Source: Nemophila menziesii
Lineage: Eukaryota; Streptophyta; Magnoliopsida; Boraginales; Hydrophyllaceae
Direction: 5' to 3'
Length of the DNA stretch: 64,000 nucleotides
Assembly (NCBI GenBank): GCA_029959085.1
Contig: JARWIR010000024.1
Span: 19,890,296-19,954,295 of the forward strand
Below the pieces are notes generated by a model. That model was given only the letters and a program-made list of their open reading frames with translations, searched no databases and had not been told where the DNA came from. A program made the translations under genes and the position numbers. Positions 1 to 12,119 of the stretch are shown here, piece by piece; the first letter of the stretch is position 1, and each line of letters begins with the position of its first letter.

Positions 1-400
1 CCCCCCCCCCCTCCCTCCCCCTCCCCAATATTTCAAAAATTTGCTTTTTAACCACCTAACTTTCAAAATACATTTAAACCCAACCATTTTTTTAAATGGC
101 ATTTAATACCCTAAATTTCAATATAAGTCTTTAACCCCCCAACCTAACCTTCTCAAAAAATTGCTTTTAACCACCTAACTTTCAAAATTATCATTTAACC
201 CCCAAACTTTTCATAAATTTGCTTTTAACTCCCCTCCCCCAACTTTCTAAATTAGCCTTTAACCCCCAACCTTTTCAAAAATTTGCATTTAACCCCCTTA
301 AATAATACAAAAATAACCTTCCAACATAAATATTACACAAAAACTAGCACTTCAGATCCCTCTATTACTCAAAAACATCAATACATGTTATATATAATGA
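1..400. repeat. degenerate C-rich tandem repeat array
   Basis: The segment is built from imperfect copies of a short unit containing a run such as TTTAACCCCC followed by AACTTTCAAAAATTTGC. From about position 300 it passes into a second unit (cacttcagatccctctattactcaaa) that reappears after element J at 7680-7870. No coding potential is visible. The matching flanks suggest that element J landed inside this array. Confidence 0.65.
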
Positions 401-535
401 TGTAGAGTAATGATATGTTTCACCCTTTTATCACCTCCAATGTGTCACCTTCTGTGGAGTTAAATAAAAGAGATATAAAAACAATAATTAGGAGAGATAA
501 TCAATTTGATTGGTATTTAAATCCTTTATATATAC

Positions 536-560
536 ATACATATATATATATATATATATA
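536..560. repeat. (TA)n microsatellite
   Basis: A short alternating TA run lies directly upstream of the first LTR of element J. Confidence 0.85.
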
Positions 561-571
561 TCTTTACTCAA

Positions 572-1839
572 TGATGTGTCTACTTTTGTAATAGATTTAG
601 AGACTTAAGACACATCATTTGGGTATAATTTTGAGGTTTAATGGTGGGATTTATCCCAATATTTGATGATATTAAAGTTTGAGCTAGTTTTGGATGATAT
701 ATGTGTGTGTTTAAAGAATTTTGAGATGATTAGCGTGTTAAGTTTGTATATTCTAGGTACATGGATGAGTTTATACCCCAAGATGAATCTATGACGTAAT
801 AATTCATGAAAATATCCAAGACAAGTTACGAGAGGAGCCAAGAGGTCTATTAAAAGCTCAACAAAAATTTGGACAGAATGCTTCTGCGAGCTTACGAAAA
901 ATTAGGATACATAATTGGAAATTATTCTTCTCATGAATTTTATACACAATATATATCTTGGAGTCTACTACATGATGTAAAAAGGGCGTCAGATTACAAT
1001 TTGAGATGCAAAAATTATGTCGGATTTACTTAAGAAATCCAAGTTGTCCATGATTAGGAAAAAGACCATTATTTCACTTTTGACTCACTTAAGTTGGCCC
1101 AACTTGTGTCAAGCGTTTTCATGAGTCTATATAAAGAGGTTTCTAGCAGCAAAGCACATCACTTATCGTATTAGAGAGCTAAGGAAAGCTTGGATTATGA
1201 ACAAGAACAAGTACTATACCCATTTTGTCAATTATTTCCTAATATATTCGTGTAAACCTTGATTTTTTTCTTCCCTTTAATTAAGAACATCTTTATTAGT
1301 TTTTTATATCTCCAAGCATGAACTACACATATTACATCGAGAGATTGCACATGTATAAACCCTAACTTTGATTTGGGATTATGTTTAATAATATTTGGGA
1401 GTACATGTTAATCTAATTATTTGTGGATTACTTACTTATTATAATTTCATGCTTATTGTAATTCCTTATGTTGAACATATGAGTTATGTTGTGGATTAAA
1501 ATGACACCCGGAAGGGGTGATTAATATTTGGAAACTAGAATTATAATTGTTTAATTTTGAGTTTGAGAATCAGAAGATCTAAACTAGTTAGATAATCACA
1601 TAGGATTTTAACTTTAGGCATCTAGATGACATGCATATGGTTCACTCGATAGAGGATCTTGGGGTTAGATAGCACCCCCTACTTATCCGGAAGAAATTCG
1701 GAGAGAGAAACTTTACGTATTAACTTCTTGTTCCCTGTTGAAAAAGAACTTCACTTACACTTTTATTACTTGTGACGACTCGTACACTAGCAAGTTGTCA
1801 TACTATGAGAGTTGTTATATCACACATCAGAATACAATA
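572..1839 (+). repeat. 5' LTR of element J
   Basis: It begins TGATGTGTCT and opens with a 46-nt inverted repeat (572-617) whose second arm reads AGACACATCA. A TATA-like motif (tctatataaagagg) lies near 1125. The end is placed just before AGTTTT and the primer site, by analogy with element A. The copy at 6216-7662 matches across most of its length. Confidence 0.8.
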
Positions 1840-1845
1840 AGTTTT

Positions 1846-1863
1846 TGGGGCCGGTGACAGGGA
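1846..1863 (+). promoter_or_regulatory. primer binding site of J (tRNA-Asp type)
   Basis: TGGGGCCGGTGACAGGGA matches 14 of 18 positions of the tRNA-Asp-complementary site TGGCGCCGTTGCCGGGGA known from Athila elements. It sits about 6 nt after the LTR end. Confidence 0.75.
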
Positions 1864-1992
1864 ATAGTTAGTTAATTGTAGTTATAATTTTAATTTAGAA
1901 TTTTGTTGTTAGATTTTACGCTTGTTCTTTGTTTTGTTCTTCATAAATACTATATTTGGAACACTAGATCAAGGTAATAAATTTATTTGAAG

Positions 1993-3350
1993 ATGTATGG
2001 AGGATATTATTTGACCCCCGGTTCACTCAACTATGCAGAAGCCTCTTTGGGATATCAACAATGGGGTGGTAACTACTACTAAGAACCTTATCAACACCTG
2101 CAAGAACAAGGATGAAAAAATCAATGTGCCAAGAACATTCAACAACCACCAAGAGGATCTCAAGCCTCCCAAGAACTGAACGAAGTGCTTGAAAAATTTA
2201 TACGGGCGTGTCAAGAATTAAATGCAAGAGAATCCACTTAATTACCACATACACCACCAAAGGATTGTGTTTCTCAATCATTGAGCGAATCTCTCATGAA
2301 AATTATACGGATGTGCGAATAATAGAATGCAAAAGATGAGGCGAGCACATTGTAAATACTACAAGGGCAGTTGACACAAATTTCAAAATTTTCGAATGCC
2401 CAAAATTAATCTACTTGCAACTCCAAGAATAGTAATGAGCCCTATCATGATTCTACTCTTCTGATGGATATCATTCCTCCTCAAGTGATACACGAAATAG
2501 ATCAATCAAAAGAAGTAATTGAGGAAGAGGTAGTGATAGAAGACATTTTCAAAATTTATGTGAAGATTTTTCTAAATGTGGTTGAAGAACGATACATGGT
2601 TGAACCTTTGGTTAGCATGGTGGGTAAATAGGTAGTTGAGAGTATACAAAATTATGTAGAATCAAATTAAATACCCATGGAGTTCGCGTATAATATAGAG
2701 TAGTAAGTTGAGGAGAAAGAGATTTTTAAGCCAAAACTTGATGAGACGATAGTAGAATAGTGGGTTGACGTCACAGTGGAAGAGAAAGTGGACAAGAAGC
2801 CAGTAGAAGCCCTAAAGGTGCAACATGAACCAAAAGTTGAACCTGTGCCACAAAATATTCACTTGTCACCATTCTCATCGGAAGTGGTGAAGGCATTTAG
2901 TGCATAACTCATTGCAAATCGACGAGTATTAGAAGAGTAGATCAAAAAACACCTTGGTATTAAGATGTTACACCGCAAAAGTAAGGCATCGATGGAGGAG
3001 AACTAGCTACCCCTTTACAAAGATGAACGTGTGATTAAAAAGAAGAAAAGACTTATACTGTCTAAGGCAGACATCAAATATCACCATGTGAGGAAATTGT
3101 ATAACCATGACAACAAGGAGGCAAAATGGGAAACTACCCATGCCATATAAAGATCGACCAAAAAAAGTAAAAGGTGAGTTATTCTCCATTAAACTATTAC
3201 AAAAAGGTGGAGAGTTCAAGCAGACAAGTACCGCAAGAGCCTTAATAGAATTTATGGGAAAGTTTTAATGTCGAGTTTAAAGACGTGATAAACTAAAGTA
3301 CTTCTTGAGAGGCAAATTAGGGTAAACCCATATGTTAGTCGCTTTCATGT
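1993..3350 (+). pseudogene. decayed gag-like ORF of element J
   Basis: One plus-strand frame starting at ATG 1993 stays protein-like with about a dozen stops. An N-terminal part rich in Tyr, Gly and Gln (containing GYQQWGGNYY) is followed by a Gln/Asn-rich stretch and then a long Glu/Lys-rich acidic stretch near 2470-2900. It ends around 3350 in a segment containing VNPYVSRFHV. The position directly after the primer site, and the composition, fit gag. I see no zinc knuckle, protease DxG or RT motif. The assignment to gag rests on position and composition only. Confidence 0.5.
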
Positions 3351-5680
3351 ACTTTCATCAATTTAGTGCATACTATTTCAAGTATTTTAAGGTTAATTAG
3401 TGCATTTTACATATAACAAGAAGGGTAATACATTTCATATAATGCGCATGTTGACTTCGTTAAGGATACGAAGTCAAAACACAAGGTACAATAGATAAAC
3501 GGAGAATTTTATGAAATTTGGAATGTTCATTGGGAAATCTGAGAGCATCGTAGGTAACATCGTTTAGAGTCAATAGAGAAATAAAAGTCAATGAATTTCG
3601 AGGATTTTTGGGAACTATTTGAAAGAAATAACAAAATAGGCCTATGTCCGAGTTTTCTCGGCAGAACCCTCAAAAGCGCGCCCCAATTCATCTATGTCGC
3701 GCCTCATGTGGTGTCAAATTTCTCGGAGGTGCCCTTATTTCTAGACAGATATAGGCACGACAACCTGTGTTGCTTTTTGGTAAAATATCTAATGGTCCTT
3801 AAATCTGGCTCGGGTGTCAAATTCCACTTTTTCCAAGATCCTATATCGCATATTTTATTCGAGATATATATATATATATTGGAGAAGACAAAATCTAAAT
3901 AGTAGCTCGTATTAGAAAATTATTTCCAAATCATTGTAATTATGCACACTATGCCTAACTCTGAGGTGAATTCCATATGATTGGATAGGAATTTTGGGGA
4001 GGTATTTATACTGATGGAAATCTAGAGAAGACTAGTTTCTAAGTTTGCCAACCACGCCTAATTTAAATGTCGAATAAGAAAGTTATGATCAAAACGGTAA
4101 GGTGTGACGCTTAAAATGACAATTTTTTCTCAACTTCGCATACCCTTTTTTGGCTCTGAATTAATACATAAGGTCAAGAAATACCATTGTAAAGTTAAAT
4201 GATTGAAAACGTCAACTCCTAACTTGGAAATTAAGCAATTCTCTCAAAGGTAAGTACTATTTACTCTCTCATTAGCCATGTATATGCGTTTTAGGTTTAT
4301 ACTCTTAAATGACTTGATTTTTCTAGTCGTGGAGACATGACTCATATCTGAGTTAGGGTGGGGTACTAGTTGTCCATTTCCCCATTTCATGTGTTATTCT
4401 CAACACATCCTTATATGCATTCTAAAGGTGTGTGACATAAACATGACCATGACTTCGATGACGGATTTGATTGAAATTGTTCTTCAATCCAACCTAATCA
4501 GAAGTTGATCATCATCATAGCATATGTATCACTTCTTTCTTATATTTTGTGTGGAATGAAAGAAATAACAGAGTGAACCAAGGTTTGGAGATGAATGAAG
4601 AGAAAAAAGTTAATCAAATTCTATCGATTTTGCAGTCAAATTAGAGGGAAGATTATTTAAATGTAATAAGGTCATTAAATTAGTGGATCAAATTTGTAAT
4701 AGATAACCTCAAAGTTCTTGTAAGCCCAAAGTAGCCTGTTTTATTTTGTAATAGGTATGCAACCCATTACTTAGCTTACTATTGGGCCAAAAGTCATGTA
4801 AAATATATTATTTAGTGGATCCTACTTTATAATAAAATTTTATTTGGTGATAAAATAAAATAAAAAGAACAAAGGAAAATCCAAAAAAAAAATTTAAAAA
4901 ATTGAAAACCAATAAAAATTAGCTAGGAATTATGTGTTGAACTAGCTAATATCACTTGAGAGCATGTATAAAACGACTCGATGATTCTAAAAGGGGCTTA
5001 TTTTTGAATTGTCCATATTTTTTGCTTGAATGCTTATACGACACATGTTAGTGTAGAAAGAATTTTGGTGAACATTGTGCATAAGGGCCGAGAAACGTAT
5101 TGAGAACTAGGTAGGTATGTAGAACATGAGAGCTAACCTAATGGAAACTTACTTTATTAGCGACTTTGACGTAAACGAGTTAATGAAATCACATAGATAT
5201 GAAAATGACCAGGGAAGACTTTTGTTAACCATTTTTTTTCCTTTAGCTTTACTGTCACTAACCTTATTTATTTGCCCTAGCCGCTCTGAGCCTTAAGCCA
5301 TTTCTTTGTTATCTCGTATTACAAGTCGATACCCCTTAGATTGTAGGACTTTATCATATGACCCGTTCTCAAGTCACAATTCCTTACGTTAGTCATCTTG
5401 AACTTGAATTTTAGCGGGTGTTCGTTTAATTGGGGATACATTGGGTGGGTATTATGCTTGTACATAATTGATACATTTTGTTATGATCTTTTCTAGGGAT
5501 TCAAGAAAAGAAAAAATATTGAAAAAAAGAAAAAAAATTAAAATCGGACACTATGAGTTCTTACATTAAAAAAAGACTCATGTTTGACTTACAAAAGGAA
5601 AAATATCAAAAAAAATAATGGGAGAAATAAAGAAAACCCAACAAGTGAATTATTTGAACATCAAAAGATTTGGTCTTGTG
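3351..5680. other. element J interior, no recognisable gene
   Basis: AT-rich sequence with only short ORFs, for example a 103-codon one at 3591-3902 that resembles nothing I recognise. By position this is the decayed 3' part of the element. Confidence 0.5.
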
Positions 5681-5689
5681 TATTTGGAC

Positions 5690-5900
5690 ATTTAGGGATG
5701 CTAATATATGCATCAAAATGAGAATGAGAGAGTACATCTTATGAGCGTAACTTAAGCTCTTAGGCAGGTAATTGTTTGGTTAGTGAGCAGAGTGTCAAAA
5801 GCTCACTTTATTTTTTCTAAATATATTTATCATACCTACCCTAAGCCTATGCTATTACAGAGAAGACCCTTTGATTTGTAGTTATGTGATGGAATGACAA
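5690..5900 (+). other. conserved 3' non-coding block (J copy)
   Basis: The segment beginning GGGATGCTAA and containing GAGCGTAACTTAAGCTCTTAGG, TTGGTTAGTGAGCAGAG and CAAAAGCTCACT matches the reverse complement of element A near 22150-22330 and element C near 34620-34770. It lies about 320 nt upstream of the 3' LTR, at a position similar to that in A and C. No long frame is shared, so a cis-acting RNA or DNA role is more likely than coding. Confidence 0.65.
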
Positions 5901-6194
5901 ATATGCGGATAGGAAGTAAGTAAGTAGGCTAGTACAAATCATGGAAAGATCAATGATCACCCTATAGCCGCCATTTTAAGCTGAGTATTTTAACTCCTCT
6001 TTGTGCATTGATAAGCTAATCTTTCTTAGAAATTTACCATGTTGATTATATGTATGATAATCTATTATGTGTATTATTTTTTAGTAAGACCTTGTGTGAT
6101 TGGCTTACATTGTTTTCCTGGGATTATTATATGATTTGCCATATGGATTTTCTTTGGCTAGGACCCTCTTTTGTGTTTATTTTGTCAGGACGAC

Positions 6195-6215
6195 AAAAAT
6201 CTGATTTGGGTGTCT
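6195..6215 (+). promoter_or_regulatory. degenerate polypurine tract of J
   Basis: The sequence CTGATTTGGGTGTC stands directly before the 3' LTR. It aligns in position with the GAGTTGGGGGTCT tracts of elements A and C. Confidence 0.5.
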
Positions 6216-7662
6216 TGATATCTCTCATTTGATGATTGATCTAAATACTAAGATACATCATTGGGTATACTTTTGAGGTTTAATGGTTAGAATTATCTTA
6301 GTATTTGACATTATTTGAGTTTTAGCTAGTTTTGGGTGATATGTAAGTTTGGAGCATTTTGAGATGGTTTGTGTGTTAAGTGGGTAGATACCACGTACAT
6401 GGATGATGGATTTATACCCCAATGTGAGGCTATTAAGTCAAAAGTCACGAATAAAATCATTCCAAGTAGAGTAAGGATTCAAGAAGTCCATTAACATCTC
6501 AACAAAAAATTCAAGTAGAATGCTTCTATAAGCTTGAGAAAATCATAAAAAATAATTGGTAATGAATTTACTTATGAAATTTAGACACGTGATATATCTT
6601 GAATATAGTACACGAGGTAAATAGTACGTCCAATTTCGATTTGATATGCAAAAATTATGCCAATTTTACTGAATTGACCCAAGTTGTCCAGAATTAGGAA
6701 AAAGCCTATTGGACCACTTTTGACTTACTTAAGTCGGTCCAACTTGTGACAAATATTTTATGAAGTCTATATTAAGAGGCTTATATCACCAAAACACACC
6801 ACTTATCATATTAGAGAGTTAAGGGAGACTTGGAGCAAGGAGGAGAAAAAGAGTTAACATATTTCATCAACTATTTCTTAATTTATTCGTGTAAACCTTA
6901 ATTTTTTTATTTCCTCTAATTATGAACATCTTATTATTATTTTCTTTCTCCAAGCATGAACTAAACATATTAAATCTTAAGATTACATACGTATGAACCC
7001 TAGCTTTGATTAAGTTTATTTTCTATAAAATTTGGGATTACTTGTTAATTTAATTATTTGTGGATTGCTTGCTTATTATAATTTTTATGAATATGGTAAT
7101 TCTTTATCTTGCACATATTGAGTTGTGTTAGGGATTAAACTGACGCCCGGAAATTGTGTTTAATCTTCAAAAACTATAATTATATTTTTTAAGTTTTTAG
7201 TTTGAGAATCAGAATATCTAAACTAACTAGATAATCACATAGGGTTTGAACTTTAGGCAAGAGGTTCATGGGGTTAGATAACATCCCCCTACTTGTCCGG
7301 AAGGAACATAGGGAGATTTTTGAATCCCGATTAGCAAGTGCAATTTCCAATTTATTTTTATATCATAAATAGTCTCAATTCATGCTAGTGGTGAGTTCAC
7401 AATCTTCAGTTATACTTCTCTTCATCTTATCTTTGTAATTTACTTTCCAGTCCTTTAATTTAGTCTTTTAGACCTGTCTTAGTTAATTTAAATAAATATA
7501 ACTTTTTAAATATATTGTTTTATTTATTTTAGTTTTTACCCAACGAATATCTGGAATTAGCAAAAAGACGTGTTATTCCCTATGTAGAATGAACTTTACT
7601 CATACACTTGCGAGTTATCATACTTCGGGAATTGATTTTATATCACACCTCGAAAGACAATA
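6216..7662 (+). repeat. 3' LTR of element J
   Basis: It begins TGATATCTCT and opens with a 45-nt decayed version of the terminal inverted repeat, ending at 6260. It aligns with 572-1839 but carries roughly 180 nt of extra sequence around 7310-7590. CCGGAAGG-type motifs recur near 7145 and 7283, as in the other copy. Confidence 0.8.
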
Positions 7663-7900
7663 TATAAACACAAAAATATCATTTTAGGTCCCTATATTAC
7701 TCAAACATATCGCTACAGGCCCTATATATACACATCAGTCACCTTAATATTCAAAAATAACACTTCAAGTCCCTATATTTTGCAAAAAAATAATTCAACT
7801 CCATATATTAAGCAAAAATACCACTAAAACAACTTCAATTCACAATATTTGCACATAGGGATACATAACTACTTTATAATTTTCCATTTAAACCCATTAT
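7663..7900. repeat. degenerate tandem repeat, same type as left flank of J
   Basis: Units of about 35-45 nt contain variants of CACTTCAAGTCCCTATATT followed by a run of A. They resemble the unit at 300-390 on the other side of element J. Confidence 0.6.
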
Positions 7901-7954
7901 TAATTTAAATTTCAATTAAAGCCTAATTAGATCAATTTTTGCAATCAAGCCCTT

Positions 7955-8011
7955 ATACACATACACACACATACATAGAGACACACACACATACACACAC
8001 ACACACACACA
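7955..8011. repeat. (CA)n microsatellite
   Basis: Alternating CA/TA dinucleotides. Short ORFs over this region on the minus strand are low-complexity artefacts. Confidence 0.85.
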
Positions 8012-8295
8012 ATTATACATATAAAAAATAAAGAAAAAAATACTAGAATAGAGTGGAGGAAGAAAAAGGCGACTGGATTTTTTCGGCAACAAAGGAGGCG
8101 TCAGCGGCATCAGAAGGTTAAGGAAGCAAAATACCGAAGAGGTCTCGGAGGAGGGAGGCAGCAGTGGAAGGGACTGCAGATGTTTTGACAGAGGTGAAAA
8201 TTTATGAGTAAGGGGGATTGGATGAAGAAGGGGGTAATGAAATGAATTATGAACCTGCTGATGGGTTTTATAATGTAATAACTTTCTAGCAAACA
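8012..8295. other. spacer, nothing recognised
   Basis: Purine-rich on the plus strand. The overlapping minus-strand ORFs are Pro/Ser/Leu-rich shadows with no recognisable domain. Confidence 0.4.
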
Positions 8296-8690
8296 TTTAC
8301 GCGGTCGCTAGAGGTAAATTAAGTGGTCGGTAAAGAGACAAAGTTAAAATGGGTGGGCAACTCAAGTCTGCCAATTAATTGGGTTGCTCTTCTACCGGCC
8401 AATCAGGTGGTCGGTAGAAGTACTTGATCATTAGCGACCACCTAGTGGTAGCTAGAGAGTTGGCTATAGTGACAAGTTAGCACGATCGGTAATTGTTTGA
8501 ACTTTTACCAACCATATAAGTAGTCAGAAAAATATATTAGACCTCTGGCAATAACTTTGCCGTCGCTAGATATAATTTTTTTGGTCGGCGAAGATTCCAT
8601 TTAATTTTTTTTATTGGACATTTGTTTTTTGCAACTGAAGATTTTCTTTTACAACTATCATATGTGGTTGTCAGAAGTTTAGTCATTAAA
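8296..8690. repeat. cluster of GGTCGCTAG / GGTCGGTA motifs
   Basis: Many direct and inverted copies of motifs such as GGTCGCTAGA, GTGGTCGGTA and GCGACCACCTA are packed within 400 nt. Such clusters are typical of subterminal repeats of plant CACTA (En/Spm) elements, but I find no CACTA terminus or transposase, so this is at most a remnant. Confidence 0.4.
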
Positions 8691-8704
8691 AGATAGAACA
8701 ATAT

Positions 8705-9308
8705 TAGGGCCGACAATGGTTTAAATATTAACCGTAACCGATGTATATCCAATCCGATAAAAATTTCGTTAGTGGAACCACTGGTGCATCCAGGTTGGTT
8801 TGGTTCTCACAAAAGATAACAGTGGATTATCCATTAGGATTTGGTCTTTTACAATAATACGACGTATAATCCGAAATCTGAATGAAAATATAAAATATAA
8901 AATATTAAAATTTATAAAATATATATACTATATATAAAGATATTATATATATGCAAATTTCATACATAATATCGATCGAATATAATTATTCCATACATGA
9001 ACTAGCCAATTGATTATTATCTATTTTATTACTATGTTGTCTAACATTATTTTATGCACTTCTAATAATTTTGTAGCTGATTTTAGAATTTTAAATATAT
9101 TTATTTATTATTTTATTTAAATCATTTTAAACGATTGCAGATACAGATTCACCGCGGATAAACCACATCCGTCGCGGATGCGGATTTTATAAATAATTAT
9201 AAAATTCGATAGTTAATGAATGTGAATTTGGTTATCGTTTTTTTAATAGATGTAGATGTGAATGAGGTTATACAATTTTGCGAGGATATTGACCTGTTGC
9301 CATTCCTA
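8705..9308. mobile_element. non-autonomous TIR element, possibly hAT-like
   Basis: The left end TAGGGCCGACAATGG is an imperfect inverted match to the right end (CCTGTTGCCATTCCTA on the plus strand). Just outside are AACAATA on the left and AACAATA on the right, a candidate 7-8 bp target duplication. The interior contains paired motifs on the theme ATCCG and CGCGGAT. There is no transposase ORF. Confidence 0.5.
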
Positions 9309-10018
9309 AACAATAGCAGTGTTATGTTTATAGATGGTTGTCACCATCACACCAACTAAGTTGAATAATCAATTTTTTCATATATGCTATGGATAAATAA
9401 ATATATATGCATGTATTAGAAGAACTATATTGTAAAATGAGGCAACAAATAAAGTTTTTTGCAATTTTTACAACTAACGATTTTAGTAAATGTCTCAGTT
9501 GGCTAAATAATTGTGTTGCAATTACATTTAAATCTTCTTTAATCAATTATCGTCTCTGGTTAAATAATATATAAATCTCATTTAAATTGAATATGCACAA
9601 AAAGCTTCTAATTAAGTAATCCTATCAAAATTAAATACAGTACAAACACCCGTTAACTCTACGTAAATAATCATGTTGCAAAACTGGAACACGTTTTCAA
9701 GCCACTGTTGGAGCATATTTTTTGTTTGCAACACATTTAACTATCTCGCTGGAGATGCTTTGCTGAACGACTTATTAATGATATTGCCCTTTAATTTATT
9801 TGCAGATCGCTAACAGATGAACGCTTTGCTCAAGTGTATTTTAAACTCTAGTTTAATTGCAGCTTGGGGCCTCAAATTATAAAGGGTGTGTTTTATGTGT
9901 ATGATGTTTTTTTATACTTATGGTTGGTCTAATGGTTAGACTACTCTGCGATCAAATTTTATCAGAGTCCAAATGATTCTAAATCCGAAGTGGCTCTTGA
10001 AAACAAAATTTGCTTGTT

Positions 10019-10022
<4 letters not shown>
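9309..10022. other. no gene seen
   Basis: AT-rich sequence without domain-bearing ORFs, LTR ends or obvious repeats. Confidence 0.4.

Positions 10023-10106
<84 letters not shown>
10023..10106. repeat. long (AT)n microsatellite
   Basis: About 42 uninterrupted AT dinucleotides, the longest simple repeat in the window. Confidence 0.95.
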
Positions 10107-10109
<3 letters not shown>

Positions 10110-12119
10110 CTTCTTTATAAATGCATGAACATATGCATTTGTACGTCGATTTATTCATTTGGATTATATCACTTGATCTTAGTGAATGACCTTCGAATAG
10201 ACATATATATGACCCTCTCATGTGAGCAGATATCTAGTGGATTTGTATATATCTACAAGTCGTGACTGATCATGATTTTCATTCGCAAATAAATTTATCC
10301 TCAATCACTCTTATGACAAGCATTAGGTTGGTGGAGCCATCTCCCCTCTCATCAAATCTAAGTTGGATAGAATAAAGCTCTTTATAGTGAGAGAACTTAA
10401 CCTACTACACTTGAGCCAATGCCAATGATTATTTTTACACTGTTAGACGCCGTAACTACGATATGGTTGACTTTAGTCAAATATAAAGGATGCAAAGTGA
10501 AGGTCATGATTCGAATTCTCTCTATGAATATAGATAACATAATTCTTATTAAGATAAAATATGCATAGTCATAAAGAAATGTGCATGTTCGTGGATATAA
10601 TCGTAATACGCAAATTGACCTAGATCACCTATATAAAAAAAACTATCTCAACCTATATAGTCACCTTGGCAACCAAACCAATGGGGTTAAATTACTTTTG
10701 GACTACTTATTGAACCGGAATGTCAAAATAAAATTCTCAATTCGCTTAGGTTCGATCCGATAATTGTTCAACCCGTGCAATCTCAATCCAAGATTGGACT
10801 GAAAGTAAAGTCAGGTTAAATTGTAGCTTGTAATTATAAAAAAATCTGAGTATATTTGGTTTTTTATGATCTAATTAGCGATTTACAGCCAATCAATTCA
10901 CGTCACGTCACGTCATTGGATGGTGTTTGAGTAGTATGATTTTAGGTGGTATATATAATTACTAGTCTTTTATATTAGAGAATTTGACAATTCTCTTCTA
11001 TTATACTGAAATATTTATTCCATAGATGAAATTTTTATCGAAAAAATAATAACGGTTAGATGAACTAGCTCATAAGTCATAGCAATATTAACCAGTATTT
11101 TGTTAACACAGTTTCGTATCCATATTCATCACATAAATAATACAATATGATAAATGGTAACACATAATTAGAAAGTTTTCAAGCAGCTGTGAGCCAATGA
11201 CACGTATACATGTGAATAGTATCTTTATGAAGAAAGGAACAATAATCACTGTTTGGAGATTTTATTTTGGGTAGTCAAATATGATTCAAAGTCCCTGCCT
11301 GCAACATGCATCGTGTCACGGTCACGGTCGATATTTTGGTAGTATATGTGATGTTTTGGTAGTATGTGAGAGATAAGAGTGAAAATTATTAATTGGTCAC
11401 GAGGGGGTTGGTATATATATTTGTATATGGAACCCACTAGCAATATCATTAGCATTAGCAAAAGCAAGATCAAGAAGAGGTGTCTGATAATAGTGGAAAA
11501 GGACAAGGTATCCTTTGTCTTCACTCTTTCTGGAGAGTGCCACAACAGGTAACTCCCCTATTGTTTTTTGTTTTTCACCCAATTAGTATCTATTCTCTTT
11601 TCTGTCGACTCTTCTAAACCAGTCCACGTAGTCGTTGCATAATGTATATATATATATATATACATCTTTTGCAGTTTCGTCTTGTTCGATTTGATGGTTG
11701 TGTATTTATGTGGATGTGAAACTTACTCTTTGGTAATTTTATCTCTGGCCGGGTTTATATGAAACTTACTGTAATGATTTAGAGTAATGATTTAATAAAC
11801 CAATATTTTAATAGTTAGCTTTCTCTTAAACTCAAGTCATTATACTAATATTATATATATACATTAAGTATCTTGTTATTTTTATCAAGATAATACAAGA
11901 CCTAACCCTTTTGGCCAAAGTTTACAAAGATTTTTTATCCAACCGATATTAAATCCCTCATATACATTCAAACACTTCACCTTATACTTTTTATATTAAA
12001 ACTCATTCATAAAATATTACATTATAACTTAATTTTTTCACTATTCATTATACTATCAATATAATTTTTAATCATTATATATATTGAATAGTTACCCAAA
12101 ACATTAACAATATCTTACC
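10107..12119. other. no gene supported
   Basis: Only short ORFs occur. A 99-codon minus-strand ORF at 11246-11545 has a Leu/Ile-rich hydrophobic stretch but no recognisable family. A tandem CACGT run (cacgtcacgtcacgtcat) lies near 10900. I cannot identify exons with confidence. Confidence 0.35.

Larger units (their letters stand above)
572..7662 (+). mobile_element. element J: old non-autonomous LTR retrotransposon
   Basis: Two similar direct LTRs (572-1839 and 6216-7662) flank a decayed interior. The order is LTR, tRNA-Asp-like primer site, remnant of a gag-like ORF, long non-coding region, purine-rich tract, LTR, so transcription is on the plus strand. No reverse transcriptase, RNase H or integrase motif is visible in any frame. 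The many stops and the divergence between the LTRs mark it as old. The region at 5690-5900 matches 3' non-coding sequence of elements A and C, which ties J to the same Athila-like group. I could not find a clear target duplication. Confidence 0.8.

Noticed and set aside
3591..3902. 103-codon plus-strand ORF in element J as a gene
   Set aside because: No similarity to any family I know, no conserved counterpart in A or C, and it lies in a decayed element.
7916..8296. 126-codon minus-strand ORF
   Set aside because: Its C-terminus is the translated CA microsatellite and the rest is Pro/Leu-rich. A low-complexity artefact.
9979..10221. 80-codon ORF over the AT repeat
   Set aside because: Consists largely of alternating Ile and Tyr from translating (AT)n.
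11460..11560. Possible microRNA precursor resembling the miR399 region
   Set aside because: Short words such as GGAGAGTGCC looked suggestive, but no complementary arm forming a long stem was found nearby.
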